This document shows positions 48,731 to 57,665 of a DNA stretch of 64,000 nt, piece by piece (position 1 is the stretch's first letter; each line of letters begins with the position of its first letter). The stretch spans positions 4,712,001 to 4,776,000 of the forward strand of contig NZ_CP019082.1 in assembly GCF_001956985.1 (NCBI RefSeq), read 5' to 3'. Made by a program: the position numbers and the translations under genes. This DNA is from Paludisphaera borealis. Lineage in GTDB: Bacteria > Planctomycetota > Planctomycetia > Isosphaerales > Isosphaeraceae. The notes under the pieces are model-generated. The model saw only the letters and a list, made by a program, of their open reading frames with translations. It did no database searches and was not told the DNA's origin.

Positions 48731-50668
48731 ATGAGGGCGACGGGAACCACGCTGGCCATTCTCCTGGTCTTGCTCACGTCCGCCGGATCTCCGGCCTGGG
48801 CGGATTCGACGAATCGCGAGCGGCAGGAGGGCTTCGCTCTTTATGACGCCGGTCGTTACGCCGAGGCCGTGTCGCGGCTCGACGTCGTGCTCGAACGTCA
48901 TCCGAACGACGTCGAGGCGCTGGTCCGGCGCGGCAACAGTTACCTGCGGCTCGACCGGCCGACGAAGGCGATGGGCGATTTCGACCGGCTGGTCCACCGC
49001 GACCCGCTCAATCCATCGGGCCACAGCGATCGCGGCATCGCCCTGACGATGCTCAGCCGGTACGACGAGGCCGAGGCCGAATTCGCGCGTTCGATCCGTC
49101 TCTGGGCGAACCCGCTCAACGGGTCCAGCCGCCTGACTCCCCGGATTCACTCCCAGGTCCAGGAGGCGAAGTCCGTCGCCTATGCGGGGCTGGCGCAGGT
49201 CCACCATCGCACCGGCCGCGACCAGGAGGCGCTCGCGGAGTACGATCAGGCGATCGCCATTTTCGGGACCGACCCCAACACCTACATCGGCCGGGGCGAC
49301 GTCCACCGCAAACTCGGCGACTTTGCGGAAGCGCTCGCCGATCTCGACGAAGCCGTCCGGCTCGGCCCCGGCTATGCGCGGGCCTTCGCCAGTCGGGGCC
49401 GATTGCTCGAAGACATGCAACAGGACGGCCGGGCGCTCGCCGATTACGATCAGGCGATCGCGGTCGACCCCCGGTACGCGTTCGCCTACAGCCTACGCGG
49501 CGGCCTGAAATCGCGGCTGGGCCGCAACGAGGAGGCGCTCGCTGACTTCGAGACCGTCGGTCGGCTCCTCCCCGGCGACGCGGTGGCGCACAAGGACCTC
49601 GGCGGCGTATTGGTCCGCCTGGGGCGGTATCCCCAGGCCGTCGTCGAGCTGGACAAGTCGATCGCGATCGATCCCAAGCAGTCCAAGGCTTACCAGAATC
49701 GAGGCGCGGCGTACAACAGCCTGGCCCGCTACGACGAGGCGGTCGCCGACCTGGACCGGGCGATCAAGCTCGACCCCAAGAACGCCGGCGCGCACTCGAA
49801 CGCCGGGCTGGCCTACTTCATGATCGGTCAGTACGACCGCGCGATCGAAGACCTCAGCGAGGCGGTGAAGCTCGCCCCCAAGAACGCCGTCGTCCACTTC
49901 AATCGCGGCAACGTGTTCGCGAAGCTCGGCCTGAAAGACCAGGCGCTCGCCGACTACCAGGCCGCCGGCGACCTCAATCCCAAGCTCGTCGCCGCGTACG
50001 GCGGCAGCCAGCGGCTGTACGAAGAGATGGCCCGCAACGCGATGGCGATCCGCGACCAGACGCCGATCCGCGACGCCTCGCACGACGTCGACGCCTATCT
50101 GGAACGGGGCCGCAAGAGGCAGGCCGAGAGCGACTGGACCGGCGCGATCGCCGAGTACGACCGGGCCGTCGCCGCCGACCCGCGCCGCGCCGAGGTCTAC
50201 ATCGCCCGAGGCTGGTCGCGGCTCTGCGCCGACGTCGACGGCGCCGAGATCGACGCGCACGCGTATCTGAACCTGAAGGGCTGGGGCGACCCCGCGTCGT
50301 CGTACATGGCCCTGCTCGGCGCCCTCGGCGCGCGCCGCGCCGGTCGCGAGCCGGAAGCGTACAAGTTTCTCGAAGAGGCGCTGGCGAAGCTCCCGCGCCA
50401 GGACGCCTGGCCCAAGGCGGCGTTGCTTTACCTCAACGGCGACCTCTCCGACCGCGACTTCCTCGCCAAGGCCGGCAACGACGTCCAGAAGGCCGAGGTG
50501 CACACGATCCTGGCCCTCGACCTGATCCGCAAGGACAAGCCGGACGACGCCCGCGTCCACCTCGAATGGGTCGCCGACCACTCCGTCGACCGCTCCATCG
50601 CCGCCGACCTCGCCCGCGCCACCCTCTCCCGCCTCCCCCGGCCGAACCAGCTCGCGCGGAAGCCGTGA
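48731..50668 (+). CDS. Exported TPR-repeat protein
   Basis: A 645-residue protein with a signal peptide (TLAILLVLLTSAGSPAWA). From residue 35 it is a chain of tetratricopeptide repeats, for example AFALYDAGRYAEAVSRLDVVL-type, AEYDQAIAIFGTDPNTYIGRG, ADYDQAIAVDPRYAFAYSLRG and ADLDRAIKLDPKNAGAHSNAG; at least nine are clear. TPRs are protein-binding scaffolds. Its stop is 7 bases from the stop of the convergent hydrolase gene. No catalytic domain was seen. Confidence 0.88.
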   Translation: MRATGTTLAILLVLLTSAGSPAWADSTNRERQEGFALYDAGRYAEAVSRLDVVLERHPNDVEALVRRGNSYLRLDRPTKAMGDFDRLVHRDPLNPSGHSDRGIALTMLSRYDEAEAEFARSIRLWANPLNGSSRLTPRIHSQVQEAKSVAYAGLAQVHHRTGRDQEALAEYDQAIAIFGTDPNTYIGRGDVHRKLGDFAEALADLDEAVRLGPGYARAFASRGRLLEDMQQDGRALADYDQAIAVDPRYAFAYSLRGGLKSRLGRNEEALADFETVGRLLPGDAVAHKDLGGVLVRLGRYPQAVVELDKSIAIDPKQSKAYQNRGAAYNSLARYDEAVADLDRAIKLDPKNAGAHSNAGLAYFMIGQYDRAIEDLSEAVKLAPKNAVVHFNRGNVFAKLGLKDQALADYQAAGDLNPKLVAAYGGSQRLYEEMARNAMAIRDQTPIRDASHDVDAYLERGRKRQAESDWTGAIAEYDRAVAADPRRAEVYIARGWSRLCADVDGAEIDAHAYLNLKGWGDPASSYMALLGALGARRAGREPEAYKFLEEALAKLPRQDAWPKAALLYLNGDLSDRDFLAKAGNDVQKAEVHTILALDLIRKDKPDDARVHLEWVADHSVDRSIAADLARATLSRLPRPNQLARKP

Positions 50669-50675
50669 TCGCGAG

Positions 50676-51608
50676 TTACGCCGTCCTGGACGCCTCGACG
50701 TGCCGGTCGACGAACGCGAGGATCTCGGCGAGCAGGTCGGGGCCGCCGACGCGGACGACGTCGGCGTGGCGGGCGGCGGGGACTTCGATGAAGGCGGCGG
50801 GGGTGGGGAAGGCGTCGGCCAGGATGCGGGCCTTCGAGGAAGGGATCAATGGGTCGTTCGCGCCGTGGACGACGACGACCGGCTGGGCGCATCGCGCGGC
50901 CAGGTCGAGCGGGCGCGGCCGGTGGAGCGACACTTTGGCGAGCCGGCCGGCGCGGGAGACGATCAGGCGGGAGAGCAGGGGGGCCATCGGCACCTTGCGG
51001 TTGCGGGTCAAGGTCGTCACGGCCGCCTCAAGATCGACCATCGGCGCTTCGAGGACCAGGGCGCGGACGCGGTCGTCCTCGACGGCCGCGCGGAGCGCGA
51101 TCGCCGCGCCCATCGAGCGTCCCCAGATCACCGGGGCGAACGGCTCGCCGGGGGCGCAGCGGGCGGCCAGCACGTCGAGCCAGGCGCGGAGGTCGCCGGC
51201 CTCGCGACCGCCGAAGCTGGAAAAGGCGCCCTGGCTCTCGCCGTAGCCGCGGAGGTCGACGGCCGCGATGTTCCAGCCGTGGTCGAGGATCGCCCGGCCC
51301 CGATCGACGACCATCGCCTCGGGGCCGTCGACGAACCCGTGGACCAGGATCATCGTCCGACCCGTCGGCGAGCCCGGCGCGGCGATCCAGCGGCCCGCCA
51401 GCTCGACGCCGTCGGCCGCCCGCGCGCGGATCGATTCGGTCGAGGTCGCCCAGATATCGGTTGCCGTCTCGTCCTCGTTCGCGTCGGGCGTGGGGGAAGC
51501 GACCCGTCGCGGCGTCACCAGGGCCCACGCGCCGAATTCCACGACCACGAGGATGAGGCCGCCGATCAGTCCCGCGCCCAGTCCCAGAAGGACGATCAGC
51601 CACTTCAT
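50676..51608 (-). CDS. Membrane-anchored alpha/beta hydrolase
   Basis: A 310-residue protein with an N-terminal membrane helix (LIVLLGLGAGLIGGLILVVVEF). The alpha/beta hydrolase core shows the oxyanion segment ILVHGFVDGPEAM, the nucleophile elbow WGRSMGAAIA near 166, the acid in VVHGANDPLIP and a His in PAARHADVV. It is of the type often called serine aminopeptidase S33 or acyl hydrolase; its substrate is unknown. Its ATG overlaps the stop of comEC by 4 bases (ATGA), so the two are coupled. Confidence 0.85.
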   Translation of the reverse strand: MKWLIVLLGLGAGLIGGLILVVVEFGAWALVTPRRVASPTPDANEDETATDIWATSTESIRARAADGVELAGRWIAAPGSPTGRTMILVHGFVDGPEAMVVDRGRAILDHGWNIAAVDLRGYGESQGAFSSFGGREAGDLRAWLDVLAARCAPGEPFAPVIWGRSMGAAIALRAAVEDDRVRALVLEAPMVDLEAAVTTLTRNRKVPMAPLLSRLIVSRAGRLAKVSLHRPRPLDLAARCAQPVVVVHGANDPLIPSSKARILADAFPTPAAFIEVPAARHADVVRVGGPDLLAEILAFVDRHVEASRTA

Positions 51609-54235
51609 TCCGGTCGCTCTCCCGCATCCTGTCGCGTCTCGCGGGAGCGGGCGGGCTCGCCCTCGTCGACGAATCCCCGCGCGACGATCCCCTCGGCCGT
51701 CCATCTCAAGAGGATCGCGCCGGTCTTCCAGGTCCTTAAGAGGACGATAGCCTTCTGCCCCAGAGGCGTCAACGCGTCCGAGGCGGCGGGGAACGGCGGC
51801 TTCTGACTGACCGCGACGACGCGAGGGACCGCCCACTCGTACAGCCAGGCGGGATTGGCCGACCGGCCGCCGTGGTGGGGCGAGAGCATCACGTCGATCG
51901 GCGGCTCGGGCTTCGGCCCCGCGGTCAGCTCGACCAGGCCGAGCTGATCGAGGTCGCCGGTCAACAGCAGCCGGTGCCCGAGCGAGCGGATGTCGAGCAC
52001 CAGGCTGCGCGCGTTGTCTGAGGTTTCGGGATGCCAGTCGACGGGCGGATGAAGCACCTCGAACCGGGTTGCGCCGACGTTCCAGACCGCCGGCGCGGCG
52101 ACCTCGCGGACCGGAATCCGGCGCTCGCTCAAGGTCTCGATCAAGAGATCGGCCGCCGGATTGTCCTCGCCCGCGAACCCCGGCGGCACGATCACCTCGC
52201 CGATCGCGAACCGCTCGATCAGGTCGGGCAGGGCGTTGAAGTGATCCTGATCGGCGTGGCTCAGAAAGACCGCGTCGAGCCGCGTGACGCCCCGCGACCA
52301 GAGCGCCTGCGCGATGATCCGACGCCCCACGCGCGGGTCGTCCATCCGTCCGCAATCGTAAAGGAACGCCTTCCCCTCGGGCGTCCGCAAGACCACCGCC
52401 AGGCCGTGCCCGACCGTCAGGATCTCGCCTTCGAGCGTCTTCGGCCGTCGCCCCAAACCCTCGAACGCCCAGCCGGGCAGACACCAGGCGAAGACCAGGA
52501 CCCACGACCCCAGCGAAACGACCCGGAACGTCCGGCCCACCTTGGCTTTCGACGGCCTGGGGGCGGCGCTCCAGACGTACGCGGCGATCGCCAGCAGGAC
52601 GTGGAAGATCGCGACCGACGCCCACGACGGCCCGGCGACGAAGACGTGTCCCCACGGGCGGTCGGCGCCCCAGAAGACGCACGATTCGGTGAGCCGCAGC
52701 AGCCAGCCGACCGGAAGGGCGATGAGAGCGGCCAGTTGCGCGGAGACCAGCGAAACGCCAAGCTGCAACGCCCCGAGCAAGAGCGCGCACGACGTGATCG
52801 GGATCAGCGGGATGTTCAGCAAGACGCCGATCGGCGAGACCATGTGGAACCGAAGCGCCACCAGCGGCAGGCCGGCGGCCGAGACGACCGCCGAGACCAG
52901 GATCGCGTTCGTGACCCACCGAACGGCCTCACGAGGCAGTTTCGCCCAGCGCGGCCGGAACAACTCTTCGACGTCGTCGAGCGGGGTGATCGGGCCGATG
53001 GTGCATGCGCGGAAGGAATCGGCGAGGCGGGCGACGGCCGCGCGGGCCGGCGGCAAGAGCCAGAACAGGGCGGCGATGGCCAGGAACGAGAGCTGGCAGC
53101 CGACGTCGAAGAGGAACGCCGGGTTGAGCCCGAGCGTGACGATTCCGGCCGTCGCCAGCGTGTTCGCGGGCCGCGTCGAGCGGTCGAAGATCGCCGCCAG
53201 GCAGAATGTCAGCGTCATCGCGGCCGACCGCGTCACCGAGGGCGAAAACCCCACCAGCACCGCGTAGCCGAACGTCGCCACGGCGACGATCGCGTACAGC
53301 GGGCGTCGCGGCGTCCCCAGCGACCGCAAGACGATTCCGATCGCCACCGCGAGCACCTGAAGCTGCAAGCCCGAGATGGCCAGTAGGTGCATCGTGCCGG
53401 TCCGAAAGAAGGCGTCGTTCAGCTCGTCGTCGATCTCCTCGCGTTGGCCCAGGATCAGGGCCGAGGCCAGCGGGGCGGCGCGGTCGTCGAGCCTGGCGAT
53501 GAGCCGGTCTCGGCTCCCCTCGCGGAGTGAGCCGAGGGCGCCGATCCACCACGCGGGCCGGCTTTCGAGATCGGGCATGACGCCCGACGGCTCGTCGACG
53601 CTGAGCCGAAGCCGAATCCCCCGGGCGCGGAGCAAGGCGCGGTAGTCGAACTCGCCGGGGTTGAGCGGGCCGGCGATGAGCGCGAGCTGGCCCGCAGCCT
53701 GGATCGGCTGACCGGCGTAGAGGTCGGTCCGATCGCCCAGCACGGTGACGCCGGCTCGGCCCGAGGCGGGTTGAAAGGCTCGGCCGTCGCTGACGCCGGT
53801 GATCTGGAGCGTCAGCCGGGTCCGCACGCGGCCCTCGTCGCCCGGCCGTCGGCCTTCGTACGGGCGAGCGCTCAGGACTTCCTCGATGTAGCCGCGAACC
53901 CACGCCGGGCGCGGGGCCTCGGTGACGCCGGCCGCGAGATCGTCGGGGGCCAGGTCGGTCCAGTTGGCGTGGTGCCAGCCGCCGCCGACCGCGGCGATCG
54001 CCGCCAGCAGCGCGAGGCTGGAAATCAGGCCCCGGCGGAGCGCCAGGAAGGCCAGAGCCGTCAGTGCGAGGCTCGCTCCGATCCAGCCCGCCGTGCCGCA
54101 AGGCTCGGCGTGGCGGTCGATCGCGATCCCCGTCGCCAGGGCGCAGAGCGCCGGGACGAGGGGCGCGATCGACCAGCGAGCCGAGATGCGTCGTTCACCC
54201 GCGCGCGGGCGACGGGGAGGTTCCTGGTCAGGCAG
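51605..54235 (-). CDS. comEC: DNA internalization-related competence protein ComEC/Rec2
   Basis: About 876 residues. ComEC forms the inner-membrane channel for DNA uptake. The N-terminal region has membrane helices (APLVPALCALATGIA, LALTALAFLALRRG) and an OB-like stretch; the ComEC core has HLLAISGLQLQVLAVAIGI, and the C-terminal metallo-beta-lactamase domain has LSHADQDHFNALPD. The frame is open to 54247 with no ATG, GTG or TTG in the N-terminal region before a GTG at 53827, which would remove the first helices. A CTG at 54235, seven bases after GAGG, is the best start; it is 17 bases after the upstream gene. Confidence 0.88.
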   Translation of the reverse strand: MPDQEPPRRPRAGERRISARWSIAPLVPALCALATGIAIDRHAEPCGTAGWIGASLALTALAFLALRRGLISSLALLAAIAAVGGGWHHANWTDLAPDDLAAGVTEAPRPAWVRGYIEEVLSARPYEGRRPGDEGRVRTRLTLQITGVSDGRAFQPASGRAGVTVLGDRTDLYAGQPIQAAGQLALIAGPLNPGEFDYRALLRARGIRLRLSVDEPSGVMPDLESRPAWWIGALGSLREGSRDRLIARLDDRAAPLASALILGQREEIDDELNDAFFRTGTMHLLAISGLQLQVLAVAIGIVLRSLGTPRRPLYAIVAVATFGYAVLVGFSPSVTRSAAMTLTFCLAAIFDRSTRPANTLATAGIVTLGLNPAFLFDVGCQLSFLAIAALFWLLPPARAAVARLADSFRACTIGPITPLDDVEELFRPRWAKLPREAVRWVTNAILVSAVVSAAGLPLVALRFHMVSPIGVLLNIPLIPITSCALLLGALQLGVSLVSAQLAALIALPVGWLLRLTESCVFWGADRPWGHVFVAGPSWASVAIFHVLLAIAAYVWSAAPRPSKAKVGRTFRVVSLGSWVLVFAWCLPGWAFEGLGRRPKTLEGEILTVGHGLAVVLRTPEGKAFLYDCGRMDDPRVGRRIIAQALWSRGVTRLDAVFLSHADQDHFNALPDLIERFAIGEVIVPPGFAGEDNPAADLLIETLSERRIPVREVAAPAVWNVGATRFEVLHPPVDWHPETSDNARSLVLDIRSLGHRLLLTGDLDQLGLVELTAGPKPEPPIDVMLSPHHGGRSANPAWLYEWAVPRVVAVSQKPPFPAASDALTPLGQKAIVLLRTWKTGAILLRWTAEGIVARGFVDEGEPARSRETRQDAGERPE

Positions 54236-54252
54236 GGGAATACCTCGTTACG

Positions 54253-54723
54253 TTACTTCGCTGGGACGTAGAAGACTTCCATGCTCAGGATCTGCCACTT
54301 GTCGCCCTTCTTGACGCGAACCTGGTGAAACGGAATCTTGGGCGAGTCGGGCTTGAGCGTGTTCAGGTCGAAGGTGCCGTCGATCGTCAGCACGTCGGGC
54401 GCGAGCAGCCGGGCGGCTTTCACGTCGTTGTGCGACTTGATCGTTTCAGGCTTCTCGAAAATCTTGGCGTAGGCCTTCTCGATCTCACCCCGGCCGTTGT
54501 GGAACTCGGTCTTGAGGCCTTCGTTGCTGCGAATGACGAGGCTGAGCCGGGCGTCTTCCTCGTAATAGGCGGCCATCGCCGACGCGCTCAAGGTGTCGAA
54601 CGTCGCGGCCCCCTCGGTCGTGACCTTGACGGCGATCTTCATCGCCTCGTCGTCGCCGCGAGCCAGGCCCGGCGCGAGTGAGACGACGGCCAGTGCGACG
54701 ACGCAGGAAATCCGGCGGTTCAT
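54253..54723 (-). CDS. Exported NTF2-like (SnoaL/DUF4440-type) protein
   Basis: A 156-residue protein; ATG 54723 has AGGAG upstream. Signal peptide (ISCVVALAVVSLAPGLARG). The mature part (TEGAATFDTLSASAMAAYYEEDARLSL, NGRGEIEKAYAKIF, VRVKKGDKWQILSMEVFYVP) follows the NTF2-like fold with its closing strand. Substrate or ligand unknown. It is upstream of comEC by 17 bases and cotranscribed with it by position. Confidence 0.8.
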   Translation of the reverse strand: MNRRISCVVALAVVSLAPGLARGDDEAMKIAVKVTTEGAATFDTLSASAMAAYYEEDARLSLVIRSNEGLKTEFHNGRGEIEKAYAKIFEKPETIKSHNDVKAARLLAPDVLTIDGTFDLNTLKPDSPKIPFHQVRVKKGDKWQILSMEVFYVPAK

Positions 54724-54856
54724 GGCGAGGCTCCTATTGGGAGAGAACGAAGGGACGCGATCCGTCTTGGACCAACACCCCATTTCACAGCGGCCGTCGA
54801 CCCGCCGCAAGCCATGAGCGTCGGCGCCCTGGCGACGTCCAAGGCAAGGCGCCGAG

Positions 54857-54928
54857 AATACAAGCCCGAAGCGCAAGCGAGTGCGTTAATTCAGGGGTAT
54901 GCACTCGCTTGTGCTTCGGGCTTGTATT
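54857..54928 (+). repeat. Palindromic repeat copy 5 (with compensatory change)
   Basis: A 28-base inverted repeat, 54857-54884 against 54901-54928, paired throughout except one G-T wobble. The inner stem reads CGCAAGCGAG with CTCGCTTGTG where other copies have CGCCAGCGAG with CTCGCTGGCG, so the changed base pair is kept as a pair. The 16-base loop lacks the GGCCG core. It lies between the NTF2-like start and the histidine kinase stop. Confidence 0.9.
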
Positions 54929-54939
54929 TTCCTGCATCG

Positions 54940-57072
54940 TCAGCCCGACGACGGTCGTCCGGCGGGGTCTTTGGGGAGCAGGACGCGGAACCGGGTGCCG
55001 TCGCCGGGTCGGCTCTCGACTTCGATCCGGCCGCCGTGGCCGGTGATGATGCCGTGGCTGATGGCGAGCCCCAGGCCCGTCCCCTCGCCCACCGGCTTGG
55101 TGGTGAAGAACGGGTCGAAGAGGCGGCCGAGGTCTTCGGGGGCGATCCCGGCGCCGTTGTCGGCGACCGAAATCTGGACCCAAGGGCCCAGGGGTCGGAC
55201 GTCGACCTCGATTCGCCCCCCCTCGGTCCGTCCGTTGGACTCGACCGCCTGGAGAGCGTTGATCAGCAGGTTGAGCAAGACCTGCGAGAGGTCGGTCGGC
55301 ACGCAGTGGATGAGCTGGACGCCGTGGTTCTCGACGACCACCTCGACGCCGTCTCGCTTGAGCCGGCCGCTCATCATCTCCAGGGCGCTGTCGAGCAGCT
55401 CGGCGAACGGCACCGCCTCCCATCGCGGCCGCGACGTCCGCGCCAGGCCGCGCATCTTTTGCACGATGTTGGCCACGCGGCGGACGCCTTCGAGCGTGCG
55501 GTCGATCATGGGCAAGAGGTTTTCGCGGATGTACGGCCAGTCGATCTCCTCGACGATCTCGTTGAACCGCGCGGCCTTCTCGGGCTCGACCGCGCCGATC
55601 GCCTGGAACGCGGTCTCGGCCTCGCCGAGCATCTCCATCAGCCCCTTGACGTCGCGCTGGAGCACGGCGAGGTTGTTGCCGACGTAGGAGAGCGGGTTGT
55701 TGATCTCGTGGGCGACCCCGGCGCTGAGGAGGCCGATCGAGGCGAGCTTGTCGGTGTGCGCGAGCATCGCGCGCATCCGCTGGCGTTCGGTCTGGTCGCG
55801 GATCGAGGCGACGTACTCGACGCGGCCGTTGGCCTCCACCGCGCTGAACGAGATCTCGATCGGGAATCCGCCGCCGTCGCGCTTCCGGCCCGTCAACTCG
55901 ACGGTCTTGCCCAGGATCGGCGAAACGTCGAGCGGCAGATCCTGTCGCGGCGGCTCCGCGGCGGCCGGCGCTGGCGAAGGGGGGGCCTTCTGCTCGAAGA
56001 TCGAGGGGATCAGCAGGTCGAGGGGCTCGCCGATGACCTCCTTCGACTCGTGGCCGAAGATCGTCTCGGCGGCGGGGTTGAACAGCAAGATCCGGCCCTG
56101 GCCGTCGGTCACGACGATGGCGTCGAGGCTTCCCTCGGTGAGCCGTCGGTAGCGTTCCTCCGACTGCGACAGCGCCCGGTTCTTGGCCTCAAGGGCCTGG
56201 GCCGACTGCATCTGGACCCGGGCGAACTCGCGGCGGGTGCGCTCGAGCGCCTTGCGCTCGGTGATGTCGCGGATCACGGCCAGGATGGCGAGCTGCTCGT
56301 CGAACTGGATGGTCGAGGTGGTGATCTCGACGGGGATGGTCCGCCCGTCCTTGGTGAGGAAGGTTCCCTCGCAGCTCAGCCGGCCGTCCTCGAGCTGCCG
56401 CTTCAAGCGGTCCTCGAAGCCGGCGGCGAAATCGGGGGCGTCGATCCGCGCGGTGTTCATGCCGACCAGCTCGGCACGCGTGTATCCCAGCAGCCGCGAG
56501 GCCGCCGGGTTCGCGTCGAGGATGCTCCGCTTCTGGTCGTGGACGAGGACGGCGTCATGGATGCCGTCGAAGATCGTCCGGGCGCGGCGCTCCGAGTCGA
56601 GCAGCGCCTCCTCGGCCTGAATCCGCTGGCTGATCTCGGTGATGAAGGCGAACAGGCCGATGGGACGGCCTTCGTCGTCGCGGGCGACGTCCAGCAGCAG
56701 CTCGACGGGGACGAGGCGGCCGTCCTTGTGGCGATACCGCTTGACGACCCGCTCGGTCTTGCCGGTCGCCAGCGTCTGCTCGTGCGACCGGCGGGTGATC
56801 TCGTGCGACTGCGGCGCCGTCAGGTCCATGATCGACATGCCCAACAGCTCGTCGGGGGTGTAACCCACCAGCGTTGAGAACGCCTGATTGACGTGGACGA
56901 TCCGATCGGCCAGGTCGATCGTCGCGAACGGCTGCGGCCCGGTCTCCAGCAGGCGATGGAGCAAACGGTCCCGCTTGGCGGTGGTCCATTCCGGGTCGTT
57001 CCACATGGCGACGGGACGACCGTCGGCCGACGTCTGGGAGACCGGATCGTGAGGACTGGAGGTCGGAGCCAC
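54940..57072 (-). CDS. PAS-domain sensor histidine kinase
   Basis: A 710-residue soluble sensor kinase. Three PAS domains lie in the first 420 residues (IDLADRIVHVNQAFSTLVGYTPDELLG, VHDQKRSILDANPAASRLLGYTRAEL, VTDGQGRILLFNPAAETIFGHESKE). The phosphoacceptor is in GVAHEINNPLSYVGNN near 454, and the ATPase domain has LLNLLINALQAVESN, DNGAGIAPEDLGRLFDPFFT and GEGTGLGLAISHGI. The GTG at 57072 is preferred over the ATG at 57006: GAGG lies 9 bases upstream, and a TATAAT sits 50 bases upstream. No response regulator is adjacent. Confidence 0.9.
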   Translation of the reverse strand: MAPTSSPHDPVSQTSADGRPVAMWNDPEWTTAKRDRLLHRLLETGPQPFATIDLADRIVHVNQAFSTLVGYTPDELLGMSIMDLTAPQSHEITRRSHEQTLATGKTERVVKRYRHKDGRLVPVELLLDVARDDEGRPIGLFAFITEISQRIQAEEALLDSERRARTIFDGIHDAVLVHDQKRSILDANPAASRLLGYTRAELVGMNTARIDAPDFAAGFEDRLKRQLEDGRLSCEGTFLTKDGRTIPVEITTSTIQFDEQLAILAVIRDITERKALERTRREFARVQMQSAQALEAKNRALSQSEERYRRLTEGSLDAIVVTDGQGRILLFNPAAETIFGHESKEVIGEPLDLLIPSIFEQKAPPSPAPAAAEPPRQDLPLDVSPILGKTVELTGRKRDGGGFPIEISFSAVEANGRVEYVASIRDQTERQRMRAMLAHTDKLASIGLLSAGVAHEINNPLSYVGNNLAVLQRDVKGLMEMLGEAETAFQAIGAVEPEKAARFNEIVEEIDWPYIRENLLPMIDRTLEGVRRVANIVQKMRGLARTSRPRWEAVPFAELLDSALEMMSGRLKRDGVEVVVENHGVQLIHCVPTDLSQVLLNLLINALQAVESNGRTEGGRIEVDVRPLGPWVQISVADNGAGIAPEDLGRLFDPFFTTKPVGEGTGLGLAISHGIITGHGGRIEVESRPGDGTRFRVLLPKDPAGRPSSG

Positions 57073-57121
57073 TCTGAGAGCCTCGCACGGTTCGAGGTCG
57101 TCGTCGCCTTGCTTACAGGGT

Positions 57122-57150
57122 ATTATATCCAGGCGCCGACGGTTGTTCGA
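57122..57150 (-). promoter_or_regulatory. Possible promoter of the histidine kinase gene
   Basis: TATAAT is perfect on the minus strand at 57127-57122. The -35 is weak (CGAACA or TCGAAC, spacer 16 or 17). Its position 50 bases ahead of the GTG at 57072 supports that start. Confidence 0.4.
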
Positions 57151-57287
57151 TCGACGACGGCGGTCGAGTCTCGCGCGGCGGGACGGCCGGCCGGCGGCCC
57201 TTGTTGCTATTCTGGCGGCCGGCTCGGTCCGGCGAAAGCCCGAGCCGCTCACTTTCGACCTCCCGCGTCCTCGGAACCGAACAACCC

Positions 57288-57665
57288 ATGTCCGTCTTCA
57301 CGCATCACGTCTTCGTCTGCGGCAACGTCCGCGAGCCCGGCCACAAGCGAGGATGCTGCGATCCGGAAGGGGGGCAAGCCCTCAAGGACGCGTTCAAGGT
57401 CGAACTCAAGAAGGTCGGCCTCGGTCCCCTGGCCCGGGCCAACCACGCGGGATGCCTCGACCAGTGCGAGCACGGGCCGGTCGTGGTGATCTATCCGCTG
57501 GGCGTCTGGTACGGCGGCGTCACGCTCCAGGACGTGCCCCGGATCGTCTCGCGAACGATCCTGGGGGGCGAGATCCTCGTCGATCTCCAGATTCCTGACG
57601 GCTGTCTGAATAATCCCAGGTGTCCACATCGGGCCGGAGAGCCGAGGAGTACGCCCGGTGCTTGA
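57288..57665 (+). CDS. Thioredoxin-like [2Fe-2S] ferredoxin
   Basis: A 125-residue protein starting at ATG 57288 (MSVFTHHVFVCGNVREPGHKRGCC). Cysteines at FVCGN, RGCC and AGCLDQCEHGPVVVIYP follow the pattern of the thioredoxin-like [2Fe-2S] ferredoxins, such as those of Clostridium and Aquifex. It would carry electrons in the cytoplasm. Its 3' end overlaps panC by 8 bases, so the two are translated together; a role in coenzyme A synthesis is not known, so the link may be only positional. Confidence 0.8.
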   Translation: MSVFTHHVFVCGNVREPGHKRGCCDPEGGQALKDAFKVELKKVGLGPLARANHAGCLDQCEHGPVVVIYPLGVWYGGVTLQDVPRIVSRTILGGEILVDLQIPDGCLNNPRCPHRAGEPRSTPGA

